This document shows positions 49,501 through 61,100 of a DNA stretch of 64,000 nucleotides, in pieces; position 1 is the stretch's first letter; every line of letters begins with the position of its first letter. A program made the translations under genes and the position numbers. The stretch comes from Sphagnum compactum (lineage: Eukaryota > Bryophyta > Sphagnopsida > Sphagnales): NCBI GenBank assembly GCA_965153455.1, contig OZ234501.1, forward strand, positions 2,728,001-2,792,000, written 5' to 3'. A model generated the notes under the pieces. It ran no database searches. It was not told the origin of the DNA and worked only from the letters and a program-made list of their open reading frames with translations.

Positions 49501-50181
49501 AATTGCCAGGTAAAGAATTAAGAGTCTGTTGTTTCAGATGAGGTGCTGTATCATGCATCAAAATGGGCAGTTTGTTTTTGTAGTACTTGTGGTGGTCACT
49601 TGATCTGGTGGCCAAGGCTGTTGTCACAAGTATTTTGTTATCTGGTGAAATTGAATTGAAAATTATGATAATTCATGAACCAAAGCATCTGAACTGGCTG
49701 ATGATCTGCTACAGAGGCAACAGCAGAAGGAGAACCTCATTAAGTCAAGGGAGAGGACACTGAATCTGATAAAATCTTCACTGGACATACTGGTTGCTGC
49801 TGGACTTCTCAAGCTAGCTCCTCGCACCATCACACCTCGTATCACTGGGGCCCTTGGGTTTATCACATCTGCCATCTCATGCTACCAGGTATAATGCCCC
49901 ACTACATCATGTTGTCACTGCTGTTTTTGTTGACCACTTTGACCCCCCTTTCCACAGGAACTGTCAGAGTATCAAATGTTTCCTACTGATGATGTAGCCT
50001 GAAACATGGATTGTTCTTGTACAACATGTGACAATTATGAAATTCTCTTCCGTGTTAATTTAGAGGGACTCCCATCATCTGGGCAGGTTGCATAACCTCA
50101 GAGTCTGACAAGTGGACGGGCTACTGATGTGTTTGTGCTATGCAGTTGCTACCAACACCACCAAAAGCAAAGAGCTCTTGA
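46589..50181 (+). CDS. PEX11: Peroxisomal membrane protein PEX11 (PEX11C/D/E type)
   Basis: Membrane-shaping protein that elongates peroxisomes before fission. Seven exons: 46589-46780, 48277-48351, 48641-48715, 48817-48897, 49284-49379, 49715-49888, 50146-50181; phases are all zero and give 242 residues, close to the ~235 of Arabidopsis PEX11C-E. Diagnostic stretches are LDITRAELAFLVMYLNKAET, DKICRAIQYGSKF, KSTSLARKVFRLAK (amphipathic helix), PVPIVLLGK, FLFLDQIVWAGRTGIYK, a hydrophobic segment ISLFCWMAGTFCTSVVEV and a second one around LDILVAAGLLKLAPRTITPR/ALGFITSAISCYQ. The C-terminus LLPTPPKAKSS carries a KxK as in this subgroup. Exon 6 was set at AGG of RQQQKENLIK because the open sequence before it contains a TGA and lacks continuity. 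Intron 1 is about 1.5 kb, the largest here. Confidence 0.95.
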
Positions 50182-50825
50182 GCTTCTGCAGGAAGGAGCC
50201 TTATTAGTGTTGTTACCCTGATTTCTGACTGGTAAGTTTGTGTACCCTGGAATTTAATCTCAAGCTTTGCCAAGCCCTCAAAGAGCTCCTGCCATCTCCA
50301 GCTTCAGTGTAGGGGGTGGTGTTTGGTGTACCACAATAGAGGTCAGTTGAAGGAAAGAAAAATGTCTGATGTGGAATGTTTGCCATGTAAATTGAAGAAA
50401 ATTCTGCGGCTGCATTGAATGAAAAAACTTCCTTCTACGACTTCCAAAGGTGTTAGTGTCAATGAACACACAACAACAGTGTGGTCGCCATGAGCTATTT
50501 TTTAACCCTAAGTTTGGGCACCTTAGGATATTATGTGCTTATATAGATAGGGCCCTTCAGAAATCCCCAATTAACCTTGCATATTCAAGGTCAAATCAGG
50601 ATACTGGAAACTAGGTGTAATTCTAGGTGAAGGGATCAAGATGAAAGAATCAAAGGCCACCAAATGAAACCTTCAATTGACCGATATTGTCAAACCCACT
50701 TCACAAATTTTGCAAACTTCGAAGGATTGCAAAATGGGTTCATTTCTTAATACCAAAAGTTAAAAGCCTACTACAAACCTGGAGACTTGAATAGTAGTGT
50801 ATCAAAATTGTTAGGAATCAGCATG
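50182..50825. other. 3' flank of PEX11
   Basis: Presumed 3' untranslated sequence then spacer; no gene recognised. Confidence 0.5.
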
Positions 50826-51093
50826 TTTTGTTTTCAACATTGTTCAATGTACAAGAGACAATGGCACATGAGGCCGTCTCATTGAACACTCCAAGCATCC
50901 TCCATGCTCCTGCATCTTTTGTACATATCAACAAGGCTAGTAGTACATATACCTGCATTCAACTCATGAGAGTTTTCAATGGTCTGTTCATGGATAAACC
51001 TTGTCTCTTCACGAGTGCAAGCTAGCTCATGCATGGAGCACTGGAAAAAATGTGAATTTGTCAGGACTGATGCCTTCTTGTTGCATTTGTTAG
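50826..51093 (-). pseudogene. PPR protein fragment, frameshifted
   Basis: On the minus strand: MQQEGISPDKFTFFPVLHA at about 51030-51093, then after a frameshift TRFIHEQTIE and CTTSLVDMYKRCRSMEDAWS, then after another frameshift VFNETASCAIVSCTLNNV. This is the L-S-P succession of a PLS-class pentatricopeptide protein (VLHACA..., G+IHEQ, SLVDMYxKCGSxEDAWxVF). Only two to three repeats survive with stops between them, so it is a truncated pseudogene, perhaps a retrocopy piece. Confidence 0.8.
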
Positions 51094-52418
51094 AAAAGGT
51101 TAATTGTCTTGTTATATTGCCTAGCTTTCACATGTTTTACCTTCTATTCCATGAAAAATTGTCCCATTGTACAGTGCCTGGTGCCAGTGCAGCTATTTCT
51201 GCTTCCACCCAGGGGGACTTCTATTGATCACCAAGCCACAGTCCCTCCCATGGCTTCTTATGCTTGAAATCTGGATACCTTGGGCTCATCTTACAACAAG
51301 AAATCCAAATCAAACTGATCAGGTGTGCATTCATCAGACAGCACAAAAAAAAATCACAACTCAGAAAACAGATGACCAGTTGTTTTGGTAGCTTTTGTCT
51401 CGTCTTCTACTTATTTAATCTCTTCACAACCACAAATTTGTTAACTATATTCAACATTTTAAATGCATTTTGAAACCCCTTTCTGTGCCAAGAGCAGGGT
51501 TTTCTTTTTCAAATTTTGTGATGTAGCCACATTGGTGATTGTCCACAAGAGGAATTAGCCAAATTTGTCTTCAGGTCATAGAGGACAGTAAAAAAATTTT
51601 ATGAATCCTGCAATAACCATTTTGGTGACCTGCTATAACCAATTGTCTAAAAAATATGGCAATTTAAGAAAAATTCTTCTCAAAATCTGGCAACTTTGGT
51701 GTAGTTTATTTGTACAAATCCTTGGTATGATTGCACCGGATTTTTTCTGTGTCAAATTCACCCCAAAAAAGAACACTGATCAAGAGATTTTATTATTTTT
51801 GTCAATCTTTGATATCATGTTGGAGGTATAGATACATTTGTTGCACACACTCAAATGTATGAGACAAATAATGTATGAGTTAATCACTTTTCAAGAACTT
51901 AAAACAAGCCACTGAGATATTGACAAATTACAAGAAATGTATCTCTACAAATGTTAGTAATTACGGTTCCTATAGAGTACTAGTACTCTATAATCTTAAA
52001 TATTCAAACAAGTCCTAATGTTGCAGACAAGTATCTCGAGCCTCAAGTGCGCAGATTTCAGTTGAGCAAAAGAAATTTCAAACTGATAAGAAAAAAGGTC
52101 CATGACCAAATTGAAGGGAAGTAGTAGTAGTGGCCCAATGGGTATGTAACATCTTGAGCTTGCAATATAGCACATATCTTGAAAACTTTCTACACATTTT
52201 TATTCTCAAAGCTTTTGAATTGTGAAGACATGCCACTAGAAATTTAAGTTAAATTTTTGGAGTATGGAATGTTCAGTACACTAAATGAGGAGTGATTTTA
52301 TGTGACGTGGTGGCATTCTTGGATGACAAGTTTGTAATATATACCTTTTCAGTAGTCCTCCATAGCTTGTTCAAAGGGTGGGTTCATTTTTCGAGCTGCA
52401 CAAAGACCCACCACCTGT
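51094..52418. other. Spacer between PPR relic and MCA gene
   Basis: Contains a perfect 22-bp palindrome at 51971-51992. The part nearest 52418 is presumably the MCA 3' untranslated region. No gene recognised. Confidence 0.5.
51971..51992. repeat. Perfect 22-bp palindrome
   Basis: TATAGAGTACT is followed directly by its exact complement AGTACTCTATA with no spacer. Confidence 0.85.
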
Positions 52419-55400
52419 TTAGCAGAATTTACAAGCCCACAACCATTCAAACCCTAAACACTTAACCTCGAGTCCTTGCAAAGATGAAAAGTCTTCAAAC
52501 AGAAAGGTCAAAATTTGGGGAGTGTTACAAGTACCCTTTTGCTCTTGGATTTGCAGCTCATGCCACTCTTGTGTTATTGCACAACAGCAACAGCATACAT
52601 GTGCCCAGTAGTCTCCACATGCATTTCCCTATTTCCATCCACTTTCTTGTTACAATCCTCACAAGGTTTAGGGTTCAGGATTTTGGAGCTGAGAACTCAA
52701 AACTGATGTTACGCAGTTTCTAGACCCCCAAAAAAGAATCCAGGGGGGACCAGAATTATTACACACCTCAATATTATACTGCTTGCGTAATTTGCGGCGG
52801 ATGCAACATGTATAACAACAGCAACCCCCATACAAAGCATGAAATGCCAAATTATTACAGGCATGACCTTGAGCTACACACCACCCATTCCACCCATTTG
52901 TCCTGGTCAGCAGTGGAACTGGAAGATAGTAGTAATTGGTTGCATGGGTTTAGGGTTTAGTGTTTAGAATGAATTGAAAAGGGCATATGGTGGGTTTAGG
53001 GTTCAGGGTTATTTTTAGTGGTCTAAGGTTTAGGGTATTTATTAAGTTAGGATTTAGGGTTTCCTTAGTGGTTTAAGGGTTAGTGTATTTAGTAGTGGGT
53101 TAGGGTTGAGGGTTTGATGAGACTTACAAATTTTTCCATCAGAAATTGAACTAGCAATTCGGGTGAATATGTCGCATGGAAAACAAAAGACCTCCATACC
53201 TGTTGCATCCCATTTCCCATGATTCTAAATGATTACAATGGTATCATAACATGAAGTGCTGCATCCTACAAGCATCCCACCCGCCAAAAACCCATCTAAA
53301 TCACCAATACTAGCAATTAGGCTTGTTCATCAAGTGATTTCCAATTGTTGTCGATAAAACTCACCATCTATCCAGAAATGGGTATAAAGGGAATGAAGAA
53401 GGTTTACAGAGGCAAGGTTGGGCACAGCATGCAAGTAAGCTTTGGTCCCAGTCTTTGGTCTCATGGTTGTAGTGAGCAGTCAAGCTCCCGACAGGTGAAG
53501 AAGATGGGCCTGTTAAACCTGGATTCTTCTTCCTATTCACTCCATCAAACATCAACATCTGCTTCGATGGGTGTAGTTGCTCTCCCTTCCTGCAAATGCA
53601 TGTAACTTGTAAGCAACTGACCAAGCTTTCACCTCCACTTCCACCTTCATTAGGATACCCACAACCCCAAGATACCCATCCAGAAAAGAGGATACCCTCA
53701 AGTCTGGCTTGAAGGACACTGTCATGTGCTTTTCAATTGTGTTTTTTTGAAACAAATAAAAAAGGGCTTAACACATGAAAGCCTGATACAAAAAAATTGG
53801 AGGAAGAGATATCATTTGACAATTTCACAATATTGACAAATTTCTGTCATTGTACAAATCACAAAGCCAATTGCTTTGAGGAGAAATTGGGTTTGAAGAG
53901 AAACACAAGCAAAATAAGTCTTTGTGGTTTTTCTATTGAGAGAATGTTACACAAGAAGGAGATTTACGGATGTGACTACTTGTTGTTGTGTTGATGTTTT
54001 ATTTCTGACTTCATGACTTTTTTCTTTGTCCTCATCCTCTTGACGGCATCATCATCAGCTTCATGTGTCAATGTTGCCACTTCCAGTATTTCAGGATCCG
54101 CAGCTGCAGTTTCCGTAAAATCAATCAGATGTTCAATTACATCACATTGCTCCAATTCCATACGTGCCTGCATGGTGGTGAAAATTACTGCAGCTCAATA
54201 CATTAAACAAAAAGAAAACAACCAACAAATTTTTTGAGCTGATCATGAAGAATCTACTGAATATTCAATCAAAGAAACAACCACCAAAACTTGAGCTGAT
54301 GAAGAATCTACTGAATTCAATCAAAGAATACAACTACAAGAATTTGAGCTGATGATGAAGAATCTAGTGAATATTCAATCAAAGAAACAACAAGACTTTG
54401 AGCTGATGATGAAGAATCTACCGAATATTCAATCTAAGAAATGACAAACAAGAATCTGAGCTGATGCTGAAGAATCTACTGAATATTCAATCAAAGAAAC
54501 AACCACCAAAATTAGAGCAGGTCATGAAAAATCAACTGAAATTGAATCAAAGAGAACCACCAAGAATTGAGCTGATCAAAATGATGAATCTACCAAATTC
54601 AATTGAAACAAACAAACGACAACAACAAAATAATGAACAGACCAAAATTCAGTGGATTTTGATTTTTTAAAAAGAGTTACTGCAATTGTGACGTTGAATG
54701 TTCCTGATGGAATTTTTTTGGCCTGAAGAGTAGTCTGGTTGGAGAATGAGACTTAGGGTTAGAGATGCTGCTGGCTGATGGCAAATTCTTTGCTCAAAGA
54801 GTCTCAGGGGTGGAGTGTGGAAGAAAAAGGAGGAGGAGGAGAAAGGGTTAGAGAATCATGTTGTGCATCCAATTAACCAACCCGCATGTGTTGAAGCTCT
54901 TGCTGTAGTTTTGTGTTCTCTTCTCGCAGGATTTGCTCTATGGAGTAGCCCGGATAACGTCTTGATAATTGATGAGATACTTGTCGCATAGAGGAGACTT
55001 CTTTTGAGAGCTCACACACAGGTTTCTTGTTCACCAAAGTCTCGTGCACCTTCACCTCATCCTCTTCCATTGTATACAGCTGATGGTCTTCCTCTATTGC
55101 CTTCAATCTCTCCTGCAGCACAAACCACAAATTCAGAGAGAAAGTTTCTCTATTGCCTTCAATCTCTCCCGCAGCACAAACCACAAATTCCGCGAGAAGA
55201 GTTTCTGTATTGCCTTCAATCTCTCCTGCACAAATCACAAACTCGCACAGAGAGAGACACGAGAGAGAGAGGGTTTTAGGGTTTAGGGCTAGGGTTGAGA
55301 AAGAGAGAGAAAAGCTTGATCACCCGGTTCTTTTCTACGAGAGAGATGAGGGGGATGAGCTTGAGGTATTTGTCGATCTCATCTTGGTAATCTCTGAACT

Positions 55401-55746
55401 TGGTCACGTAGACCCAACCCATCGACACCAGGTACAAGTAGCTCTTGTCCCGGCAACTCTCGACAAGCGCCAAGGATTTCCGCAGAGTTTGCTCCAGAAG
55501 CTCTAGAGGCTCTCGATACTCGGGTCGCTTCTTCAGGTCCGTGAGATTGTGGAGCTGCTCCAGCAAAGCGCTGATGAGCTTCAGATGCTGCGCGAAGTGA
55601 CGACAATTTCTCTTGTGCATGCGAGCGTGGTTTGCAGCTTTGATTACCATCGCTATCAACTGGATTGCATTCCCTCCTGCCAACTGCCCCACGTTTGCTA
55701 CGTCCCCGACTGCCACCCATGACGCCCAGTTGAAGAACCCCGCCAT
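52419..55746 (-). CDS. MCA1: MCA (MID1-complementing activity) Ca2+-permeable mechanosensitive channel
   Basis: Plant-specific plasma-membrane protein giving stretch-linked Ca2+ influx. Six exons, in gene order: 55746-55324, 55112-54882, 54167-54010, 53589-53365, 52902-52767, 52628-52419; phases close and give 460 residues (Arabidopsis MCA1 has 421). N-terminal domain residues 1-141 include VGQLAGGNAIQLIAMVIKAA (the membrane segment), MHKRNCRHFAQHLKLI, EYREPLELLEQTLRKS, CRDKSYLYLVSMGW and DEIDKYLKLIPLI. Exon 2 (EDHQLYTMEEDE onward) is acidic and then helical, ending REENTKLQQELQHMR, the coiled-coil. The C-terminal PLAC8-type Cys-rich part has LLACCAQPCLC, GGCCCYTCCIRRKLRKQYNI and HVCCCCCAITQEWHEL. 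The Asp that is essential in Arabidopsis (D21, in QLTGLDAV) aligns with N26 here. The junction of exons 3 and 4 (donor AA|GTCAGA) is the least certain. The start ATG at 55746 precedes AGFFNWASW; the open frame upstream begins only with GTG. Confidence 0.93.
52946..53115. repeat. Degenerate telomere-like repeat in MCA intron 4
   Basis: About a dozen variants of TTTAGGG (GGGTTTAGGGTTTAGTG, TTTAGGGTTCAGGG, AAGGTTTAGGG, GTTAGGGTTGAGGG) lie within the intron 52903-53364. Another short TTTTAGGGTTTAGGG lies in intron 1 at 55274-55288. Confidence 0.8.
54231..54600. repeat. ~55-60-bp minisatellite in MCA intron 2
   Basis: About six to seven copies of a unit GAGCTGATGAAGAATCTACT followed by GAATATTCAATCAAAGAAAC and a variable AC-rich tail, inside the 714-bp intron 54168-54881. 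Confidence 0.85.
55092..55250. repeat. Triplicated splice-acceptor segment in MCA intron 1
   Basis: Three 56-57-bp tandem units begin at 55092, 55148 and 55205 (CTCTATTGCCTTCAATCTCT). In gene sense each carries the start of exon 2 (GAGAGATTGAAGGCAATA). The unit at 55092 has the used acceptor CTGCAG; the middle one has lost its AG; the distal one keeps GTGCAG. Confidence 0.85.
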
Positions 55747-55800
55747 CGCAGCTACCTCCCTTCCCCCTCTCCAGCTGAGACCTTCAGGCTTCTGATTCAC

Positions 55801-56290
55801 AACAGAACTGCAAAACTACGTTCCTGCTGGTGATATTTTTCTCTTCTTCCTCCTCCTCCTCCTCCTCCTCCTCCTCTTCTACCGCTTCTTCTCTGCAACA
55901 GCTGCCTTCATCTTCTCCCTCCACAGAACTTAGATCCATGACAGAGCTGCAAAAGCTACATTCCTGTTGCTGGTGATTTCTTCTTCTCCTCCTCCTTCTG
56001 ATTCTTCTCCTATGCAACAGCAGCCTTCCTCTTCTCTCTCCAGAGAACAGCTTCTCTACGAGAGAACTGGAAAGCTACATTCCAGCTGCTGGTGTTTTCT
56101 TCTTCTGCTTCCTCTTTTCTCTCTCCAGAGAATTTTTACAGAACATAAGTGCAAATCTCCGATTGGGTGGTCGGTCGCCTACTGATGATCCCTGCTGGTT
56201 GATTTCTTCTTCTGCTTTCTTCTTCTATGCAAGACAGCTAGCTCCCCTTCCTCTTCTCTCTCCAAAGAAATTTTTGCAGAACCAGTTTTG
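55801..56290 (-). repeat. Tandem repeats in the MCA 5' leader or promoter, with (TCC)n
   Basis: About four diverged 105-135-bp units start near 55801, 55929, 56057 and 56180. They share GAACTGxAAAxCTACATTCC, TGCTGGTGATTTCTTCTTCT and CCTTCCTCTTCTCTCTCCAG. The first contains a pure (TCC)n run at 55849-55877. They lie immediately upstream of the MCA start, so they are GA/GGA-rich in the transcript sense. Confidence 0.8.
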
Positions 56291-58130
56291 GGTATGGGAT
56301 AGAGTAGGTTATCAGTCCTCCTCTACTAGTTGCTGTTGTGTTGTTTTGCATGCAGCAGAATCAAAGCTAGTTTTGTAACCATCCTCATGTTGGCGCTGAT
56401 TGGTAGGTAGCTCACATTGTTTCTGTCTTCTTCGTGTGGAAGCCCAGCTCCCTAAATACTGCGTACCCCTAACCGAGTTTTGTCCAGGCGGCAGTATGAA
56501 ACACTGCCCGGAGTTGCACGGTTCTGCTGCAGGCTTTGACTGGTTTCAGTGTAGTTTTTATTTTGTTTAAATAAAAGACAGCACTGCTTTTACTAATTGT
56601 TGAAAAGTATGCTGGTGTTCGATATCTTCACATTCTCTTGAGAGGTGGCAAAACATGCAGAATAAACATGCAAGAATTGAACTGCATGGTTCTGCATGAA
56701 ATCGTACAAAGCAGAACACAGAAAGAAGTGCAAAAAAGACAAGCCTGTACAGAGCTAATTGAGGGGGGAAGGGGGTGTTTAGTGTCCTGGAGTGGTGCTC
56801 CATATCAGTACCTATTCATCACATCCGAGGTTCAGTCTCAATTATTTCTCACTCCCCAGTCCCCCACCATCTGAGTCAATTGTTATCATTGGTCACTCAA
56901 AAGCAATCATTTCCTTTCAGTGTTCGTGTTGCAGCTGGTGTCACTAAATTCACTCTCCAAATGGTAATTTCACACAATTTGATTGCTATACTTCATCCCA
57001 AATTGTGGGTACAGGAGTTCTTACTGGACACACTCTTAGTACCCGTGTTGCTCTGGTCTGAAGGCCTGCACATGGCATATAGTCTGGTCTATGCACTGGT
57101 AAGTTATCAAGCACCAGGTTGGTATGACCCGAGGCAATCCCACCCTTTTACCCCTGTCAGAGAGATTGGGGTTAGCAACTCAAAGTAATGCTTACCAGGC
57201 TCATCTTAATCTTATACTTGTTTCCATATCAAGTATGGAATATCCAGGGTATGTTCCAAGCCCCAACCAGCTCGCAAGGAAGGAAGGAAGGAACAAAGGA
57301 TCAAATCATCAAGGAGCAAATTTCAAAACTTGAGCAAAGCAAAAACAAAGCTGAGAATTTTAATTCTGACATATCTAGAACTCTGGGGCCCATGTTTTTT
57401 TTTTGTTTTCCAATTTTGTGATGTATTCAAAGAAGTGGCGAGTATTGGTCATCCACAAGAAGATTCAACCAAAATTGGCTATAAATGAGATATGAAAATC
57501 AAATTCTTAAGCATGCTTCTATATTGCTGGCTACTTACTGAAACCTAATATATAAATCTGGCAATTTCTTTTCTCTTTTTCTGGAAATTTGATGATCAAA
57601 AACCCCAAAAACAACCACCCTTTTTTTTTTCATTTTCTATTTTTGAATTTGCCAAACTGCCAAAATTCACAGTATGGTAGGTATTGGGTGCTTTTCTCAA
57701 ACTTTCATACCAATCTGGTATCAGTATTGCATCCAAGGCTGATTTTGCCCTGGTATATGGGGTATTTGCTCCCCGTATCACCTGGTATTTGCTCCAAGCC
57801 ATTCTGGGAGCCCCGAGCTTCATCCCATACCAGGCTAGCACTAGTATAAGTCTGGTAGTGGCTCAAGTCATACCCGGCTGGTATTTAAGTTCTTCAATAC
57901 TCATACTAATATACTCATATCAGTATTGTATACTCAGGTTGCAGCCTATACATATATACCAGTCCAGCACTGGTATGTCCTTTGTAGTATCTTACCTGCC
58001 TTGTATAGTAGTTGCTCTTAGCATCTTATTAGCACCCTCAGAAAACCCAATGCTCGAACAGGCTTTCCCTTTTTCCTACATATGCAGGCCATGAAAGGAT
58101 CATCATCAAGACTGAGTTGATGTCAGATTT
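56291..58130. other. Gene-free segment enriched in GGTAT/ATACC motifs
   Basis: Between about 56790 and 57975 GGTAT and its complement ATACC recur at high density in both orientations (for example ATACCAATCTGGTATCAG and ATACCAGTCCAGCACTGGTAT). This resembles a transposon subterminal region. No terminal repeat pair or coding sequence was found. Confidence 0.4.
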
Positions 58131-61100
58131 CAACCTGGTAACCTATCCTTCAAAACTAGGTCCTGTAGGTAGGTAGGTATGACAATAGGTGGCTACTGAC
58201 TAAGCTGATGCATGTAGATGGTTAGTTTGTTGGTAAGGGTCAGTGGGTTGTTGTTGTTAGATAGCTAACGAAAAACCAAACTAAGCTAACCACATTAGGA
58301 ACTGGAACCAATGAAAAACTGTTTCTTGTCTACACACCATACAGCCTTCATAGCGGGCACTGATGGCTGTTGGTTGTACACTCTTCACTCTGGCCTGCAC
58401 CGGGGTGTGGGGACTACAGCTCATGTGATCCACCAGCCAAAAGTGTTCAATCATTCCTGCATGTCAGGGTGTGAACTGTGTGACTTGTGACCTTCATGCA
58501 TTTTCCTCGCTCGAAGTAAGTTATTCCAGACTCTGTTGGGAGTCCTGTGTAATTCATTCAGACCAAAAAGGAACCAAGTGTGAGAATTACATGAAAGATG
58601 GGCTGAATGGGGAAGGGAGAGAGAAGATGTTAAACTTATCAATAGCCTAGTTCCATCCATTGAACAATTAAGGCATTCCACTTTGTTTTAACCTTTTTAA
58701 AGCACCAACATTATTCAAAACCTTGCAGCAGAACCATGCAAGTCAAGTGCCATACAAGATGCAGCACTAACACCCACAACTTCCATGGTGAGTTTTTAGT
58801 GTCATGTGAGGGAGACCCCCTTGTGCTAATCAATGAAATCAAGGTCTGAATTTGGTATGCATGGTCTCCGAAATAGACATCACCCAATAGTTCAATCTTT
58901 GGATTTGGAATTGCCCACCACACTCTCACTCTCATCCCAGGAGTGTTTTGGCCCATGTCACTTTTCAATCATTTTTTAAAATGACCCTTTGAACATGGGA
59001 TCATGTGTCACCGTGAAGAAACAAAAAGAGTGATTGATTTCTTCCACCGCTGCAAACTCTTAAGAAGCATTTGAAAGCTTAAAACAACACTTGCTATCCT
59101 TCATTTGATAACAAAAAATTGAAAACATTAATAATAACCTAACCATCCATCTAGAACAACTTCCTCTAATATCTAATCATAAATATTATCATCATATAAG
59201 ACCAGTAGCATGTGTTGGATTAGACTCTCCCAAAAAAATTTGTTTACAGCTATCAAGTCTTCTTCATGGCCTCTTCACATGAAACATCCAACATACACAT
59301 TGTTGAATCAAACATGAAGAAACTAATTTTATGCAATTTCTCAACAATTGGAGAACATCTTCATACCAACATCATTACACAAACACACCATCAATAAGTA
59401 CTCAACTCATGTTTTTTCCATCAAGAGATCATAGACTCCAACCCCAACCTCTCATGAATACCATCTCCCCCAAGACCTTTACATTGATATTTTTTACAAG
59501 TGAAATACTACCCACCCACATTTTGGTTACAATCCCAAGAACATAGAGAAAAGGCCCAACTAAGATTACAAAATTCCCATAGTATGGACATAAACCCCAC
59601 TCAAAGCTTGCATAATAATGGGTATTCAGTTTCCAATCTCAAGATCTAGATTCCCCAAAAGAACCCAACATCCCTTGTCACCACTCAATTATATCAAACA
59701 TAAGTGAATGTTGTCATCGTAAATCAACTTTAAAGTTCCCTAGGAAACTTCATCATTTCCACACATGTTTTTAACCTAAACATTTTATGATGTAATTCAA
59801 CCTTAATATTCCATTGCAATGGAATGTTTGGAAGACTAAAGCTTAGAATCATCTAATGTTTTCCATGAACATTCTTTCCATCAACAATAGATTAATATCA
59901 CAACAATTCACACCACCACCCCAAAAACCTCAAGCCAGAATGGTTTGGCTTTTCATTATTCAATGTATTGTCTTCATTACATTGCTCGTTTTTTATTTTA
60001 AAATCAAAACCACATCAAGATAAACAAAGCACCCCCTTCATCATTCACAAACAATGAACGACAAATGACCACCTTTGAAAAATAAAATCCCTTACCATTG
60101 CCAAATTGCATAAAGAATGCAATAACAAAATCATTAAATTGATCCTCGTCAAAGCACCATGCCCATGCAACACATTAAAGAACAAAACACTAAAATCACC
60201 CAAACCAATATTGACACATCATTGTCTTGCATTCATTTATAAACAAACAAAACACACATATGTCAAATTGAAAAAAAATTTGAAAAATATGAGTTTTCCA
60301 CCTAACCTCCCTTGATTCACTCTGGATCCTTGCAAGTGTTGAAAGGTTTGTAGCTTTTCTCCCATCATCTTCTCCTTTGTCTTTTCATCTATGAGGTTAA
60401 ATTGTCATCTCCACTAAACACACCTATTTCCACTTTTGATTATAAAAAAATCAATCACCATTCCATGTGGCACATGTACATACCAATGTTGTGCAAGTAA
60501 GTGTAATAACTTACTTGTCATGTAAAGAAAAAATTGGACTTACATTTACCTTGCATGTTGTGTGAAAAAAAATTACATTTATTCAAGGGAAGTGTAACAA
60601 ATTTTCAATTACACTTACATGACCAAGTTGTGTGAATGTTTTTAACAAGGTATATACTATATAAAGTTAGGTTTTTTTTTCTTGCAATGGATCACTTTGA
60701 TTGCCTCTTCATAAAAAAAAATTCAAATGCTTTTAGTTCTCCCAAATAAAAACTTTTGCTACCAATAAGGTAGAGTGGAGGTGTTACCTTTAGGCTACTC
60801 ATATACAATACAAGCCCACACTTTTGGGCAAAGCTGGAATAAAATAAGACCTAGCTCACCATGGAATGCATTGTCATTGATACTCACTAAACATGGAACT
60901 TGGGATTGGAAAACAGCATCAAAGCTCTCTGAAATGTTTGTGAAGATTTTGATCAGAACACAGATATATGTGGACCAATAGGATTGCACTTAGAAAAAAA
61001 CATCTCAACTATCTTTTTGATAAAGGTTCCAATAACTCTAATGGCAAGAAGCATGTCTTAATTGGAGAAAAGTGCTTCATTTTCTGCCAATTAAGCTTCC

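Noticed and set aside
49663-49714. Earlier start of PEX11 exon 6 giving ASELADDLLQ
   Set aside because: No AG acceptor gives that frame and a TGA lies just upstream; the acceptor CTACAG|AGG at 49714/49715 keeps phase and matches the family.
54013-54237. Plus-strand frame opposite MCA exon 3
   Set aside because: Shadow of the coding exon on the minus strand.
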